Positions 46,663 through 58,490 are shown, counted from the stretch's first letter. The stretch: 64,000 nt of DNA from Plazaster borealis (GCA_021014325.1 JAJGQC010000496.1:62501-126500); one strand, 5' to 3'. Notes: generated by a model from the letters alone, not told the origin. Numbers and translations are program-made.

Positions 46663-47296
46663 GTCACCGACGCCACGAAGTAGCACACAGTGTACAAAAC
46701 CACCTTTTTTCAGATTTCAGTTTTTTACATATTTAAACAACGTTAACCGAGGCCTACAACTTCATAAGTTTCAACGCTTCATGAGCTTTACTTTTTTAAT
46801 TACAGTAATTAGGCTTTGCAACTTTGCACCGAACCTGACATTTTTTGACGCCACGAAGTAGCACTGAGATTCAATTTACCATTGAAACACACGGTGCACA
46901 CCAACCTCAAAAGTGAAAAAAAAAACGTTTTCATGAAGTAGCACTGCAATCTTCTGTGTAGCGGGCGCAAGACCTAGATTATCCAGGTCACAAACACGCA
47001 TTGCTGTGCTACTTCATGAAAATGGAAAATGTCAATTTTCGTTAATTTTCGACGTCATGAAGTAGCATGCAGCTTTCTTACTTTATTGCTTATTAATTTA
47101 GGACGGAAAGCATTAAAAAGCATCGTATATGAAGTTCAATGCATCAAGTCAACACTGTTAGAAAACTAGTTGAAAATACCCTGAAATTGTGTAGGAAAGC
47201 TTAATTTTAAAAAGCGTTCAACTTTAAAATCCTGTTTTCTCCGATTGTTATTTTTTACTGTTATCTACCTCTGTGCTACTTCGTGGCGTCGGTGAC
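46663..47296. mobile_element. TIR element in fucosyltransferase intron with repeated GAAGTAGCA
   Basis: Perfect 24-bp inverted termini, GTCACCGACGCCACGAAGTA plus GCAC (46663-46686) and complement (47273-47296). Three more GAAGTAGCA or TGCTACTTC copies occur at 46850-47070. It lies within intron 1 (46219-47969). No convincing target duplication was found. Confidence 0.78.
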
Positions 47297-49240
47297 AAAA
47301 TGTTCTGTACTAAGTAGAAACATGCATCATTTGTTGAAAGCTGGTCTTGTCTCTGGTTATTGTATTCAGGGATTTTGTTTTAGCTACCATCATGACCATA
47401 CCTTACTGCAGGGAGGCAGTGACAGGCATTCTTGAGCAACCCAGGGCAACAGAAAATCACCTTATAGCACATGGATCAAGCTAATGGGTCCATGGATATT
47501 TTGTGTGAATCACACTGCCTATCAATAGTAGTAAAACCAAGATTATACTGCAGAAAATGTGAAATAACATGAAGAGTATTCAGGTAATTTTCAAATAATC
47601 TTTTCGGTGGTAAGCTTTCCTTTCCTTGTTATTTTATGTTCAGATTTTGTTGAATGAAATCGTATTTTTCAATTACATGAACTTTCTAATCTGCGTTTCT
47701 TTTAAATTTCCATCCTTTTATCTTTGATTTTGTATTGATTATTTCAGTTAAAAAAAATTAAAAATTAAAACAATCTGTGGTCAATTTGCCAAAAACCAGA
47801 ACAATAAAAATTTGACAGACTTTGTTCTGTTGTGTACTTGAAAAACCCATATATCATGGGGATTTCCTGAAGTACATTTACATTTATGTACTTCTGGTGA
47901 CCCTCAATTAATTATAAATTTAAATGACATAAATTTAAGAATATTTTTGTTCTCTCCTCCACTTGCCAGATTGTATCACTGGTTGCCATAGCAGCCTGCA
48001 TCACCATGTATTTTGTCATGTTTGGCTCAGTGGCACTTCTCAAAGTGTCACCCAGAATGAAGAATGGCGACATCATGATGGTTAATGCATCAAGGAGACT
48101 TTCCCACAGTGTTACCAAGCCAAGGGAAAACAATCGAAGCAAGGCAAAAGTCAAACAGTATAATGTTCTGATATTTGGCGAGAGCCAGACTATGTCACAG
48201 GATCTTAGATTTCTTGAGAAAGATCGATCCAGCGGACAGTGGCAGTACAACGGAATGTGCTACAATCATAAAACCAGCTTGAGAATAGTTCGGGGCAGCC
48301 AAGCAAAAGATTTTATCGACCAAGATGCAGTAATATTGAACATGGATGAAAGACTCTTGGAGAAAAACCTGGAGATGTTGCAAACCATGACGATTGATCC
48401 GGTTCAAGCGTGGATCTTATACGGGAGGAGCCTCTAATTAGGGTGAGGTGGAAGATCCCTGGCGTTGGTATCTTGCCTCTGCATGGGGTATGGTCCCACT
48501 ACAACAACTCGAAATCCTAATGAAGTACGGTTACAACGTCCCTGGTCAACCGATGATGAGGAAGAACGTTTCGATTGACTTCTGGTCACAGGGAAAGACA
48601 AAGCTTGTCTCCTGGATGGCGCGAAATTGCTGGGAAACTTTTGGCCCAGAAGCGCTTTTGTCAAGGAACTTCAACAACACATTCCCGTTGATGTGTACGG
48701 CGCTTGAACCCTGGAATGCACGCCAAGACTATCGAAGGAGTGCCGGGATCGTCTTCAAGCGTATAAATTCTACTTGGCGTTAGAGAGTGCCGAATGCGAG
48801 GATTACACGACGGAGAAACTCTGGGAGACGGCGCTGATGAACAACGTTGTTCCTGTGGTTTATGGTGCGCAGAGGGAGTGCTACAGTCGAGAGGCACCGC
48901 CGGGATCATACATCTATGTCGGTGACTTCCCCTCTGTCAAGGCCCTTGCTGATTACCTGATTCTTCTCAACAACGAACCCGACTTGTACGCCAAGTACTT
49001 CCAGTGGCAGTACCAAGGGAGCATCGGGGAGCCCAAACAAACCAGAGCTCCTTTGCATTTTGAGCTGTTTTGCAGAATGATACCATTCATAGACAAAGTG
49101 AAGGAACAGAAATTACTCAAAAGGCCGTTTTCCTCCTTCCCATACTTTTCATCTTGTAGAAATCTGAAGGGAAAAGGTGCGACGTTCAGACCCTCTACAA
49201 AAACTCGTCTCACACAATGGATTCCTGGGAGATGGTGATA

Positions 49241-50035
49241 AACCCAAACAAAAACAATTCAAAAATTAACATTAATTTGAACTATTTATTGATTTTTAAT
49301 TTAAAATAGTGACTCCGGTGCTATGAATTTTTTTTGAATAATATACCACTCATAATTTATTTTTGTTTGGTTTAAATTGATTAGATATATACAGTATCAA
49401 CTGAAATTTCATATATATCAACTAATGTTTTTAAACAAATTTTTATTTAATGAAGTGTTAAGAGTTGCAAAAAAAACACCACCTGTGTTATAGGGGCCTA
49501 ATTGTCAATAGACCATGCAAGTCTAAAAAAATAAGATTCAAACAATTTGTTTTTTGCGAAATATATGTTCCCAAGTATATTGCTTTAGCCCTTAATCTCC
49601 CCAAATCCTTCTGTATCCTCTTTGCCAAAATGAAGGATTCAGAAGGACTGAGGGCTGTAGGCCCAAATAGCAATTGCTTATCATTGGGTCAGGCATTCCA
49701 AGTGTATCCAAGTCCCAAAAAAAGTTGGTGTGAAGTGACAGGAGGAGAGGAGGATATTGGAGGATAGACCTTTGTCATGCTGCCACCATCTTGGTCATGT
49801 TCCCAGTATCCAGTAACAGTAATGGATGCTGATATTCATCGCACAAAAAGGAACCAGACTATTTTTCCTTCCAGCCTCGCTTTGATTACATTGAGTTGAA
49901 TGGGAGAATATCAAGATGGCCGCACAATGATAAAGGTCTATTAAGGTAGGCAAGTAGGCCTAGGGAGTAGGCCTAAAGGTACGTGTGAGAAATTCACAAA
50001 ATCATGCACTGAAACGGGCGGGGCCCAATGTTTGA
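49241..50035. other. Intergenic AT-rich DNA without gene
   Basis: Poly-A and poly-T tracts. CAATAGACCATGCAAGTCT at 49507 is loosely mirrored by GACTTGCACAGTTGATT at 50219, perhaps an old MITE enclosing the next element. No coding signal. Confidence 0.4.
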
Positions 50036-50209
50036 ATAGACCTTATGCACATGACGTCATCTGAGTAGGGCGCCCTCGGCTAGAGGTCAAGAGAAGGTTT
50101 TTCATTGGCCCATCATGTGCGCTACGCGTACGTAGCTATGCGTTTCCATTGTTTCGTCACTGTTATACCTCTAAGATGGCGCGTGATGACGTCAATAAAT
50201 AAGGTCCAT
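50036..50209. mobile_element. MITE with ATAGACCTTAT inverted termini
   Basis: ATAGACCTTATGCACATGACGTCA on the left is mirrored imperfectly by TGACGTCAATAAATAAGGTCCAT on the right (each end shown in part: ATAGACCTTAT and ATAAGGTCCAT). About 174 bp, non-coding. Confidence 0.65.
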
Positions 50210-50248
50210 ATAAACAAGACTTGCACAGTTGATTCAATTTATCATCTG

Positions 50249-50444
50249 GCCCCAATTTCATAGAGCTGCTAAAAGCAGAAAACATTGCTTTAACAAATGT
50301 CTGCTAAATAACAATAAGCAGGATACCAGTCACGATTGCTACATGTGAAATGGTGTTTAAGCTTTTAATCTTTTTTCTGATAAGCATAATAATGTTGTGC
50401 TTAGCTAGTTTTTGTGCTTAAAGCAGCTCTATAGAATTGGGCCC
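50249..50444. mobile_element. MITE of the GGGCCCAATTTCATAGAGCTGC family
   Basis: Left end GCCCCAATTTCATAGAGCTG and right end CAGCTCTATAGAATTGGGCC are inverted. Relatives lie at 59880-60070, 60414-60606 and 63933-64000. Confidence 0.75.
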
Positions 50445-50806
50445 TGATTGGAGGAAATGTCAGTGAAATACTTGTGTCAAAATATAAGCAATGTACATGT
50501 AAACTATTTTTATTTGAACAAGCACTAAGAGAATATCTCATTAATTTTGTCTTAAAGAATTAAGTATGCTTTAATACCCAACCCCAACATAATTGAAAGA
50601 TATCAGACTCAAAGTTAACATTGAACATAATTTTCTTCTCTTTTTATTACACAGTGAGGTACTTTAAGTCATTGAAAAACACAAGGCCACCTGACTTGTC
50701 CAGTCCTTAGTTTACTGGCCCGAGGCTAAAATCACTGGCCTCGAGCCCTGCTTGTGTACTGTAGATTTTGGGGCAAGGGCCAGTTTGGCAGGAGAGTATT
50801 CTGACC

Positions 50807-51005
50807 GATACACTGGTACCACAGACTGCCACAAAGTACCATACCTTCCAGGCTAGCATTGGCTGCATGGGTTTCTTCTGTTTGTACAGCCAGTGTTATG
50901 TGGAAACCCACCATAGACTGCCACAAAGTACCATACCTTCCAGTCTAGCATTGAGTGCATGGGTTTCTTCTGTTTGTACAGCCAGTGTTATGTAGAAACC
51001 CCCAT
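50807..51005 (+). repeat. Tandem duplication of about 100 bp
   Basis: The segment with CTGCCACAAAGTACCATACC through CAGCCAGTGTTATGT occurs twice in a row with a few substitutions. No coding function is supported. Confidence 0.8.
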
Positions 51006-51337
51006 GGCTTGTTTACTGTGGAATTTTGTGGCAGGGCCCGGGCCAATTGGGCAGGACAGTTTACCGATAGCCGATTTTTTTTAAAGAAAAGTTTTAAGCA
51101 GCATAAATTTAAGACACAATAATTTTTTCAATTCTTTCAGTTTTGTATTCATGCAAAAAAAATAGTTAGTGGCCTGACGTTTTGACCATAGCAGAGTCTT
51201 TCTTGAAGGCTAGTGTATTCAGTCCTAAGTCTTTATTTATTTTTAAGGGGAGATCTGGCACCATCTATGTCAAGTACCCTGTGTATAGTAGGAATCATTG
51301 GTACTGTTTTTCATTATACTTAAAAATGGTACCAGAC

Positions 51338-51970
51338 TGTTTTTTCTAGCCACAACACTAGGCTTTTGCAGAGGAACTTCTAGTTCTAGCCACAACATTA
51401 GGCTTGTGCAGAGGAACTTCTAGTTCTAAGCACAACACTAGGCTTTTGCAGAGGAATTTCTAGTTCTAACCACAACACTAGGCTTGTGGAGAGGAACTGC
51501 TTGTTCTAAGCAAAACACTAGGCTTGTGGAGTGGAACTTCTAGTTCTAAGCAAAACAATGGGCTTGTGGAGTGGAACTTCTAGTTCTAAGCACAACACTT
51601 GGCTTGTGGAGTGGAACTTCTAGTTCTAAGCACAACACTAGGCTTGTGGAGTGGAACTTGTAGTTCTAAGCACAACACTAGGCTTGTGCAGAGGAAATGC
51701 TAGTTCTAAGCAAAACACTAGGCTTGTGGAGTGGAACTTCTAGTTCTAAGCACAACACTAGGCTTGTGCAGAGGAAATGCTAGTTCTAAGCACAACACTA
51801 GTCTTGTGCAGAGGAACTTCTAGTTCTAACCACAACACTAGGCTTGTGGAGAGGAACTTCTAGTTCTAACCACAACACTAGGCTTGTGGAGAGGAACTTA
51901 TAGTTCTAACCTCAACACTAGGCTTGTGGAGAGGAACTGCTAGTTCTAACCACAACATTAGGCTAGTTGT
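51338..51970 (+). repeat. 40-bp minisatellite, about 16 copies
   Basis: The consensus includes CACAACACTAGGCTTGTG and GAGGAACTTCTAGTTCTAA at an exact 40-bp spacing. Variants alternate AACC/AAGC and TGCAGA/TGGAGT. Two more degenerate copies lie at 52097-52165, beyond a short (CTAAT)n tract. Confidence 0.92.
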
Positions 51971-52462
51971 AATTCTAGTTCCTAATTCTGTATAATTATT
52001 TAAAATTCTTACTTCCAGTTCTAGTTCCAATATTTAAAATTCCTATGATTGTTTTTAATAATTGGCTTAATAAACCATTCTAATCTAATCTAATCTAAGC
52101 ACAACATAAGCCTTGTGTAGAGGAACTGCTAGTTCTAAGCGCAATATTAGGCTTATGGAGAGTATTCAAAGATGGGTGACTGAATTTAATTTTCCATACA
52201 ATCAGGAAGACTATTTAGTGATGGTTAGAGCATCTTGCCGCAATACCACCGTCTCTCAGAAGGGAAATTCGTGGGGAAAGAAAGTCACGCATGTTGCTTA
52301 CTTCGATTGCCACAATCCAAATAAGCATTATATAAATCCTATACAAAACTTGCAGCGTTGTGCATTGTTTTCACCGACTACCTGCCACAAGTTGGTTGGG
52401 TGGCATTTTTATTTAACTCTTGAAGATGGGAATAATATGTTTTATCCTTTTATTAGAATTGT

Positions 52463-52651
52463 GGGTTGAACAAAGAAAAATTGACTAGAACGAGACTTGA
52501 ACCTGCGACCTCCGGATGGACGTGCCGGTGCTCTTCCAACTGAGCCATTTAGCCCCATGTTGGCTGTCTTCCTATTTTGCCAATATCTTTGTTCGAGGTG
52601 ACAGTCAGAAGCCATTCTCTCTGTAACTGTCGGTTTTTCTTTGTTCAACCC
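52463..52651 (-). mobile_element. tRNA-like SINE head enclosed by inverted termini
   Basis: Perfect 18-bp inverted termini GGGTTGAACAAAGAAAAA and complement enclose, on the minus strand, TGGCTCAGTTGGAAGAG (A box, about 52532-52548) and GGTTCAAGTCTC (B box, about 52493-52504). Total 189 bp. It has both a polymerase III promoter-like tRNA module and MITE-like ends. Confidence 0.72.
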
Positions 52652-52879
52652 AAAATTATTAATATAAATTTACCCTAGTCAGTTTCCCTTGTTTATTGAT
52701 CCTTTTATTATATTACAAACCTTTTGTTTGGGAGGTTGTATAACATCATCGCTGTTATAGTAAATTTACTAGCTCTTGTCATATTGGAGACTTGAGTCAC
52801 TACCGGTACTAGGTTTCAGGCAACATATGAATCATTGTGAATATTTGTTTGTATAATTTTGAGAATAAAAGATTCACCT

Positions 52880-53205
52880 ATTTAAAGCAAATGAACAACA
52901 TTGGCATTTGTCAAAAACCAGTATCCACACTTGATGTGACCCAACATATACATGAAATAACAAACCTGTGAAAGTTTAGGCTAAATCAGTCTTCGGAGTC
53001 ATGAGAAAACAGTGAAAAACCCCATTATATATTTTCACTGTTTTCAAACATCTGATTTTATCACCAGTGATAAAGACTAACTGTTTTAATAATTTCCTAG
53101 AAAACTATAGCATTTCAAGCTAAACTATTTCAAGGGAAGTTTTCCACCATGATCATCTTTATACCATGTAAGTTATGTGCAAATCTGTGAACATTTATAT
53201 TTTCA
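52880..53205 (+). repeat. Truncated TTAA-type MITE relative
   Basis: Starts at a TTAA near 52882 and shares AATAACAAACCTGTGAAAG and the GGAAGTTTTCCACCATGATC region with 59073-59435. The right terminus is not recognisable. Confidence 0.6.
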
Positions 53206-53844
53206 ACCTCCAAAAAAGTCCCTTTATGTTTAAGTACTTTATACCGATGATACCAGGCAGACAAATTCCCAGCTGATTTCTTCTTTCCAGTGGTGTAACT
53301 AAGGGGCACATGTACCCCCTCCCCCCCCCCCAATTGAAAGGACCCACAAATTTGGCACACCACAACGAGTTGTTGTTAATATTGCTTATATCCATCAACC
53401 TAAAGTTTTCTGCTTGGGAAGAGAAAAGTTGGCTTTTTGAGGAATAACAAATAACATTGTCAAATCGTTTGATCTTGTGCCTCAGAAATAATCAATTCCT
53501 GTCAGTGTCACTCGAGAGGGGGGGGGGGCGGGTAGTTTCATCTTTCTTAGACACAATTCAGACGAAGAGGGCGCTGCATTCTGTCATTTAATAATGATCA
53601 TACATGTACACAACTTTATAGGTGTGTACATACATAGATATGTGTATGGACACGCATTGTGTATCCGGGTGGGCGGTTGCATGCTCTGTATGTACTGTAG
53701 AGCGCAGCTAGCTAGCTAGCTATTCATCATCAGTCAGTCAGTCACACACATGTCAATAACACTGCCATAAACAAGTTGACAGTCAGACGTGAATGTTTTG
53801 TTTCTGATGGCATTGTGAGAGACTTAACCGTCCCAGTCGTCAAC
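53206..53844. other. Upstream region of the LIM-domain gene
   Basis: Contains G and C runs near 53320 and 53517, a (CTAG)n run near 53705-53722 and (CAGT)n near 53732-53745, just before the presumed first exon. I identify no TATA box or defined promoter element. Confidence 0.35.
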
Positions 53845-55304
53845 ATGGGATCTGAAGAAGATAACGGTACGTGTTTTAGAAGTCTGAATGGTGGATAGAA
53901 AGAGTCATTTACACAGGCAATTAAACCCTGACTGACTCAGACTGCTCGACCCTGCGATTGTTTCATGATTTGTTTCGTGTGTGAACGGACTCGGTCAAGC
54001 TGTATATTGTAATTCAATTGTATGCCCCGTGCATTGTGCACCCATGCCATGTGTGTTTGTTTTTAATAAAAACAATAATAGGTGCACCTACTGCGACGTG
54101 CGAGTGTGATTTTTGACCTGCGACTCGGTGTTTTGTTTTAAGATTAAATAGGTTATGATCGAGAGAATACGGTTAACTTTAAATTTGTTTCTTTTATTAT
54201 GGAAACATTTTTTGTTCGTGTTGTACAGTTTTGGAAACATGTGTGTTTAGGAGAAGAAGTAGGATTGTAACATTAATAAAAGTTGAAATTAGAATCAATC
54301 ATAATAATTATTATAAGAAATATTGCAGCTCCTTTTTTGTAAAAACGTAAGATGCTACGAAATAAACTGGCCACTGGTTGCATACTTTGTTTTACAACAC
54401 ATACTTAAAAAATTGAAAATAAAACATAAAGTTGGGCGATTTTTTCCCCATAAAATGCCAAATAAAAACTGCAAATATGATTTCTATCAAGTTCAGTGAA
54501 GTTCAATAGACCCTTTCATATGCGCCATGTTGGATCTGCCCTGTGCGCTGTGGTGCGTCGCTTATTTTGAACGGACATTTACACGGTTCGGAACTTCACT
54601 TGCTCTTCTCATGCTGTTCGTCAAGTGCGAGTTACATATTTCAAAAATAAACAATGCACCACGGCGCATGGTGGATTATTGAAATCGGCGCATATTACCA
54701 TGAAAGGGTCTGTAAAGATATTTCTAACACTACATTTATAATTCTGTTTCTGTACATGAATGGCAAAGTATTAGATCAAGTCACTGTTTCAAGTATTGAT
54801 AGTTGCTAGACCGACCGCAGATGTCAACATTTAAAAAAACCCAGAGTACAGCGCTCCAGTTACTGGGTTATGAAAGTTGCATTGTAACCCTCGATCCTCT
54901 GGACGGTGGTAGACTGGACGTTACAACGAACCATTGACCCAAAATTTGACAGATTTTGTCGATTTGTTTACTTTCAACGTTTTAAATGTACCCAAGTGAT
55001 AATATTTAAAAATGTGGGGGGGGGGGAACGTAGAAGAAATGTGCAAAGTTTTAACACAAGGTTTGCCATAGCTCATGTACAGTGTACGTCTAAGTAAGAT
55101 TAAGGGATATGATTTTGTTTTTTATCTAGTTGTCTCAACTACCTTCTTACATGATCGTTTTTTGAAAACTGCTCCAAAATCTGTACTAAATATAGATCTT
55201 TGTTCATCAGGTGTGGATCCAGTATGCATGGCCTGTTCTCAGAAGATAGCAGATGAGCATTATGTTCAAGCTCTGCAGATGGAATGGCACATCCACTGTT
55301 TCAA
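53845..55304 (+). CDS. LIMK: LIM-domain protein, probably LIM kinase, first two coding exons (partial)
   Basis: Coding exon 1 is 53845-53866 (MGSEEDN plus one base) ending at a GTACG donor. Coding exon 2 is 55211-55304, after TTCATCAG and before GTAAGT, joining in phase to give GVDPVCMACSQKIADEH and onward to WHIHCFK. This is the first half of a LIM zinc finger (C-x2-C-x17-H-x2-C). The short acidic N-terminus directly before PVC-x2-C, and the Y-x-QAL...WH-x2-CF pattern, resemble the first LIM domain of LIM kinases, which phosphorylate cofilin. Other LIM families are possible. Later exons are not visible, so intron 2 exceeds 8.6 kb. Intron 1 (53867-55210) holds the MITE at 54508-54711. Confidence 0.62.
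54508..54711. mobile_element. MITE with AGACCCTTTCATATGCGCC inverted termini
   Basis: AGACCCTTTCATATGCGCC on the left and GGCGCATATTACCATGAAAG with GGTCT on the right are inverted over about 20-24 bp. 204 bp, in LIM-gene intron 1. Confidence 0.75.
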
Positions 55305-55351
55305 GTAAGTCAAAAAAACTAACTACCTAACTTTTCTCGACCAATTTCTCC

Positions 55352-55498
55352 AATAGACCGTGCAAGTCTCGCGCGTATTCGAACATTTTTGGGACCACTT
55401 TGGTCCCACGTACATTGCTTTAACGCGTGAAGGAAACAAACTCGCGCATTTTAACGGGTCACAATGTTCGGATACGCGCGAGACTTGCACAGTCTATT
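55352..55498. mobile_element. Palindromic MITE with CAAGTCTCGCGCGTAT arms
   Basis: Arms of about 35 bp (AATAGACCGTGCAAGTCTCG at the edge) are inverted around a spacer of about 75 bp. 147 bp, at the start of LIM-gene intron 2. Confidence 0.82.
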
Positions 55499-57960
55499 CA
55501 GGACTCGAGATTAAAGTTAAATAACCACAAAAACAAATGTCTTAGTAGCCTGGAGCTTTCATTGGACCAGAAATATTCTTCATAACAAGACGTACATTAC
55601 TTCTTTAGTAGTGTATTATTTGTACAATTTTAGGAGGATTTGAAGAAAAAAAAAGTACACATTCGTAAATTTTCTAAAGTATTTGGACAAATACTAGACT
55701 GCAGCAGGGCTCGATTTCACTAAGCACTAAGATTCATCTTAAAGAGGAGGGGAAAATGACCAATTCAATTTTGTGATTTGTACTCATTTTCCAATAGATA
55801 GAGTCCTCATGTGAGTGGAGAAAAAGTCTCTAACCTCACGTTAAAATGGTGTAAATTGCCGTTGTATTCAATACCCTTCCAGTGCAAACTTTGTCAACAT
55901 CCAAAACATCTGATGACATCATTCTTGTACATTTTTGTAGGGGATTTTTTGGTTCATAATTGACTTTTTCAGAGCGAAATTTGAATCATGATGTATTGGA
56001 TTTCAACAACTTATGGATCTTTACATTCCAAGGAGGAATTTTTCGTCAGTCGAAAAGGCCAAAATCAAGGCTGTTTTGATTGAATGTTTTCGAAAATTAT
56101 TAAAAATTTACCCAGTCATATTCCCTTGCACTTTAATACTTAATATTTGAAATAAAAAGTACTCATTGCGCATTTCAAGGAGACCTTGTGACGTCCATTG
56201 GGCCTGGTTTGCTCATTTTAATTTCTCTTGGATTGGAGCACAATCTTTGCAAGAGCCTCAATTTTGTTCTCATTCATGTAGACTCTTGTTTAAGATATCA
56301 AAACATTTATTCAGTACTGTTCGTGTAGTCAAACATTCAGCAACAAACAGAATGCACGTAGCTGGCAATTGCAAACTGATGTCGTGTTGTGAATACATTC
56401 AAAGTCATTAATACTCTCCCAAACATAAGAGACGTAATGTGAAAAAATAATGAGATATAAACGTGGTTCCTTTACGCCCTTGTGAATGAGTGACGCCAGA
56501 ACATACATTCAATATTAACACAGTATTGTACAGTATTTGTAATGCAGTCTAGTCTGCAGTCAAGTCAATGATATCCACAGCTGTTGTTACTCACATACAT
56601 TGTCCCCATTTTGTTTGGTTTTTCATGTCGGTCTCCGTCGATATACGGTTGAATCAAGAAAAACAATTCAGATGCACTTTTTGAATTTTGTATTACGCAT
56701 AAATTGTGATGTTTTATTTTCTTTGTGTATGTGTGAATAATTAAAAACTTTTCGGACCTTTTGAAGCTTAATATCATTAATTGGTTTAGTGCTGCTTAAC
56801 GCTAATCACTATTTTGTGCTAACTATAGCAGAAAAATTTGCTTAAGTGTAAGCGTATCTCACAGGGTAGCAAGAAAATTAGGCGACCAGCTTGCGCGCTC
56901 GCCATGGATTTGCATTGTTTCGTCATTCATTTAGTTGAACCAGTAAGCATTGGAAGGTTAGCATGCCTTTATCTGTGCTTACGGTTAGTAGAGCTATCAA
57001 ATGGAAATCACTAAGTAAGCACAAAATCGGCCGTTAAGCAGCTCTATGAAGTTCGCCCAGATTATAATGTGAATATTTTCACATTAGAAACTGAGCATTT
57101 CTTCATCACCACAGACTTCTTTAGGTCCATAAAAACATTATAGTGCAAGGCACTTTTGGATCCATTGGTTTCGTTAGCAGAATGTTTATTTGTAATTTTG
57201 ATTGAAAACAGGGAGATCCAAAAACATCAGCCCCTCCCGAGGAAAAAGTAGTCTGACATTACGTTTCTAAATGCTTGAACCAGTCTCGTTGAATTGCTAA
57301 TTAATATTCACATACTGCATGCCAAGACAAAAGATGATCTCAAGACATACTTTATGACGACAGCACATTCTAGCGCATGTTGCAAACATTCTGCAGTGTA
57401 CAGTTTCATGTCCCCATTTGGTGTCAGTCAGCAATCCCTTAAAGGCTTCAAAAAAAATTGTAACCCTGATCTGCATGTGAAACTTGGCTTAGGCACTCAC
57501 AATGCTCCCCCTTTCAAACAGTGGTCCGTCGGCCAAAAGCTTATTAATTCGCACCATCACCAAGTGGCTGGTTAGGCTTGTTTTATGTTAGCCTAGTTCA
57601 GTGTTGAAAAGCATTCCTGTTTTATCATGAAATAAGGATGAGTGAAGAAGTGGGTGGACTCCTAAAACGGCAAGCTAAATGGTCATGCCAGCTAATCCTT
57701 AAAAAGTTAAGGGCAACCCTATCTCAGTAGTTCATTCTTTGTGGGCATCAGGAGAAACATGTCTCCAGAAACATTTTTTTTTCTGGGGCACCAATGCAAA
57801 GACCTGGGTAACTTTAGGCCAGCTGTGTTATATGTAGACATGCAAGCCTGTGGAGGCCAATTTGTTTGTGGAATTTGGAGTTAAAACTTACTTCAGTTTT
57901 AACATAAATCAGGAATTTGTTGTTTAGAACTTCTTAGTTAACCTACGGTACATTTGTAAC
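55499..57960. other. LIM-gene intron DNA with old repeats
   Basis: 55740-55925 is a relative of the dispersed repeat at 4240-4440. 56780-57062 has fragments of the AATTTCATAGAGCTGCTTAA family at both ends. No exon with matching splice sites and LIM-like coding was found. Confidence 0.45.
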
Positions 57961-58064
57961 GGTTAGTGTTACATGTATGTGTTGTACAATTGGTAAAATG
58001 TACGCTGCTAGGCCTCTTTGATTTTAGTCCGTGGCTGGCTCTTTCTGAAAGGCAAATTTGGCAA

Positions 58065-58300
58065 TTGGGGTTTTGTTCCTGCCTAGTGGTTTTCACCTCT
58101 GTGGACCCAGGTTTGAATCCAACTTCACACCAGAGCCTTGCATGTGGATTTAGGTCCTTAGGCCTACCCTATTTGTGTGGGTTTTCCCCCAGACGGGGTT
58201 TTTCTTCCCACATCTTCAACTGGGATTTCTTTATCATCTTCTCTTTATGGGTATCTTCAGGGTTATTACAGTGCAAGGCACTTACAAGGGTTCCTTAGTG
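58065..58300 (+). repeat. tRNA-derived SINE
   Basis: A-box-like GCCTAGTGGTT at 58081 and B-box GGTTTGAATCC at about 58110 are followed by a body with GTGGGTTTTCCCCCAGACGG. The body ends in a tail with CAGTGCAAGGCACTT, also seen alone near 57140. Confidence 0.6.
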
Positions 58301-58386
58301 TTGTTACCAGAAAGATGTAGTGATAATTATAATCTTCATAAACAAACTTATAATGTAAGATCAGGAATAGCTACTTTTGTGTGTTG

Positions 58387-58490
58387 TGGCCCAGCAACAA
58401 AATCCACCCCCCAAACCCCCCCCCAAATCCCCCCCCAAAACCCCCCCCCCAACAAACAACAATAACAACAAACAAACAAACACCCCAAAT
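58387..58490 (+). repeat. C-rich low-complexity tract
   Basis: Runs of C separated by AAA or AAAT, then (AACA)n. A matching G run lies at 58544-58557. Confidence 0.85.

Larger units (their letters stand above)
46147..49240 (+). pseudogene. Alpha-1,3-fucosyltransferase (GT10), frameshifted
   Basis: Golgi type II enzyme family transferring fucose from GDP-fucose to N-acetylglucosamine-containing glycans. Exon 1 (46147-46218) follows TTGCAG and ends at GTATGT; its ATG at 46177 has a strong context (GCAACCATGG). Exon 2 starts at 47970 after TTGCCAG and joins in phase, giving a short cytoplasmic tail, then a membrane anchor (LVAIAACITMYFVMFGSVAL), a stem, and NVLIFGE of the catalytic domain. The frame then breaks: stop at 48435, shifted YGYNVPGQ and GKTKLVSWMARNC, shifted AFVKELQQHIPVDVYGA with an in-frame TGA. 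It returns to YKFYLALESAECEDYTTEKLW and VPPVVYG-like donor-binding motifs (here VVPVVYG) before the stop near 49238. Several lesions are single bases, so sequencing error is possible; otherwise it is a recent pseudogene. Confidence 0.82.

Noticed and set aside
51338..51970. CRISPR array of 40-bp units
   Set aside because: It is a simple minisatellite with no unique spacers.
52442..52648. 68-codon minus-strand ORF
   Set aside because: It is a translation of the tRNA-like module, a common artefact.
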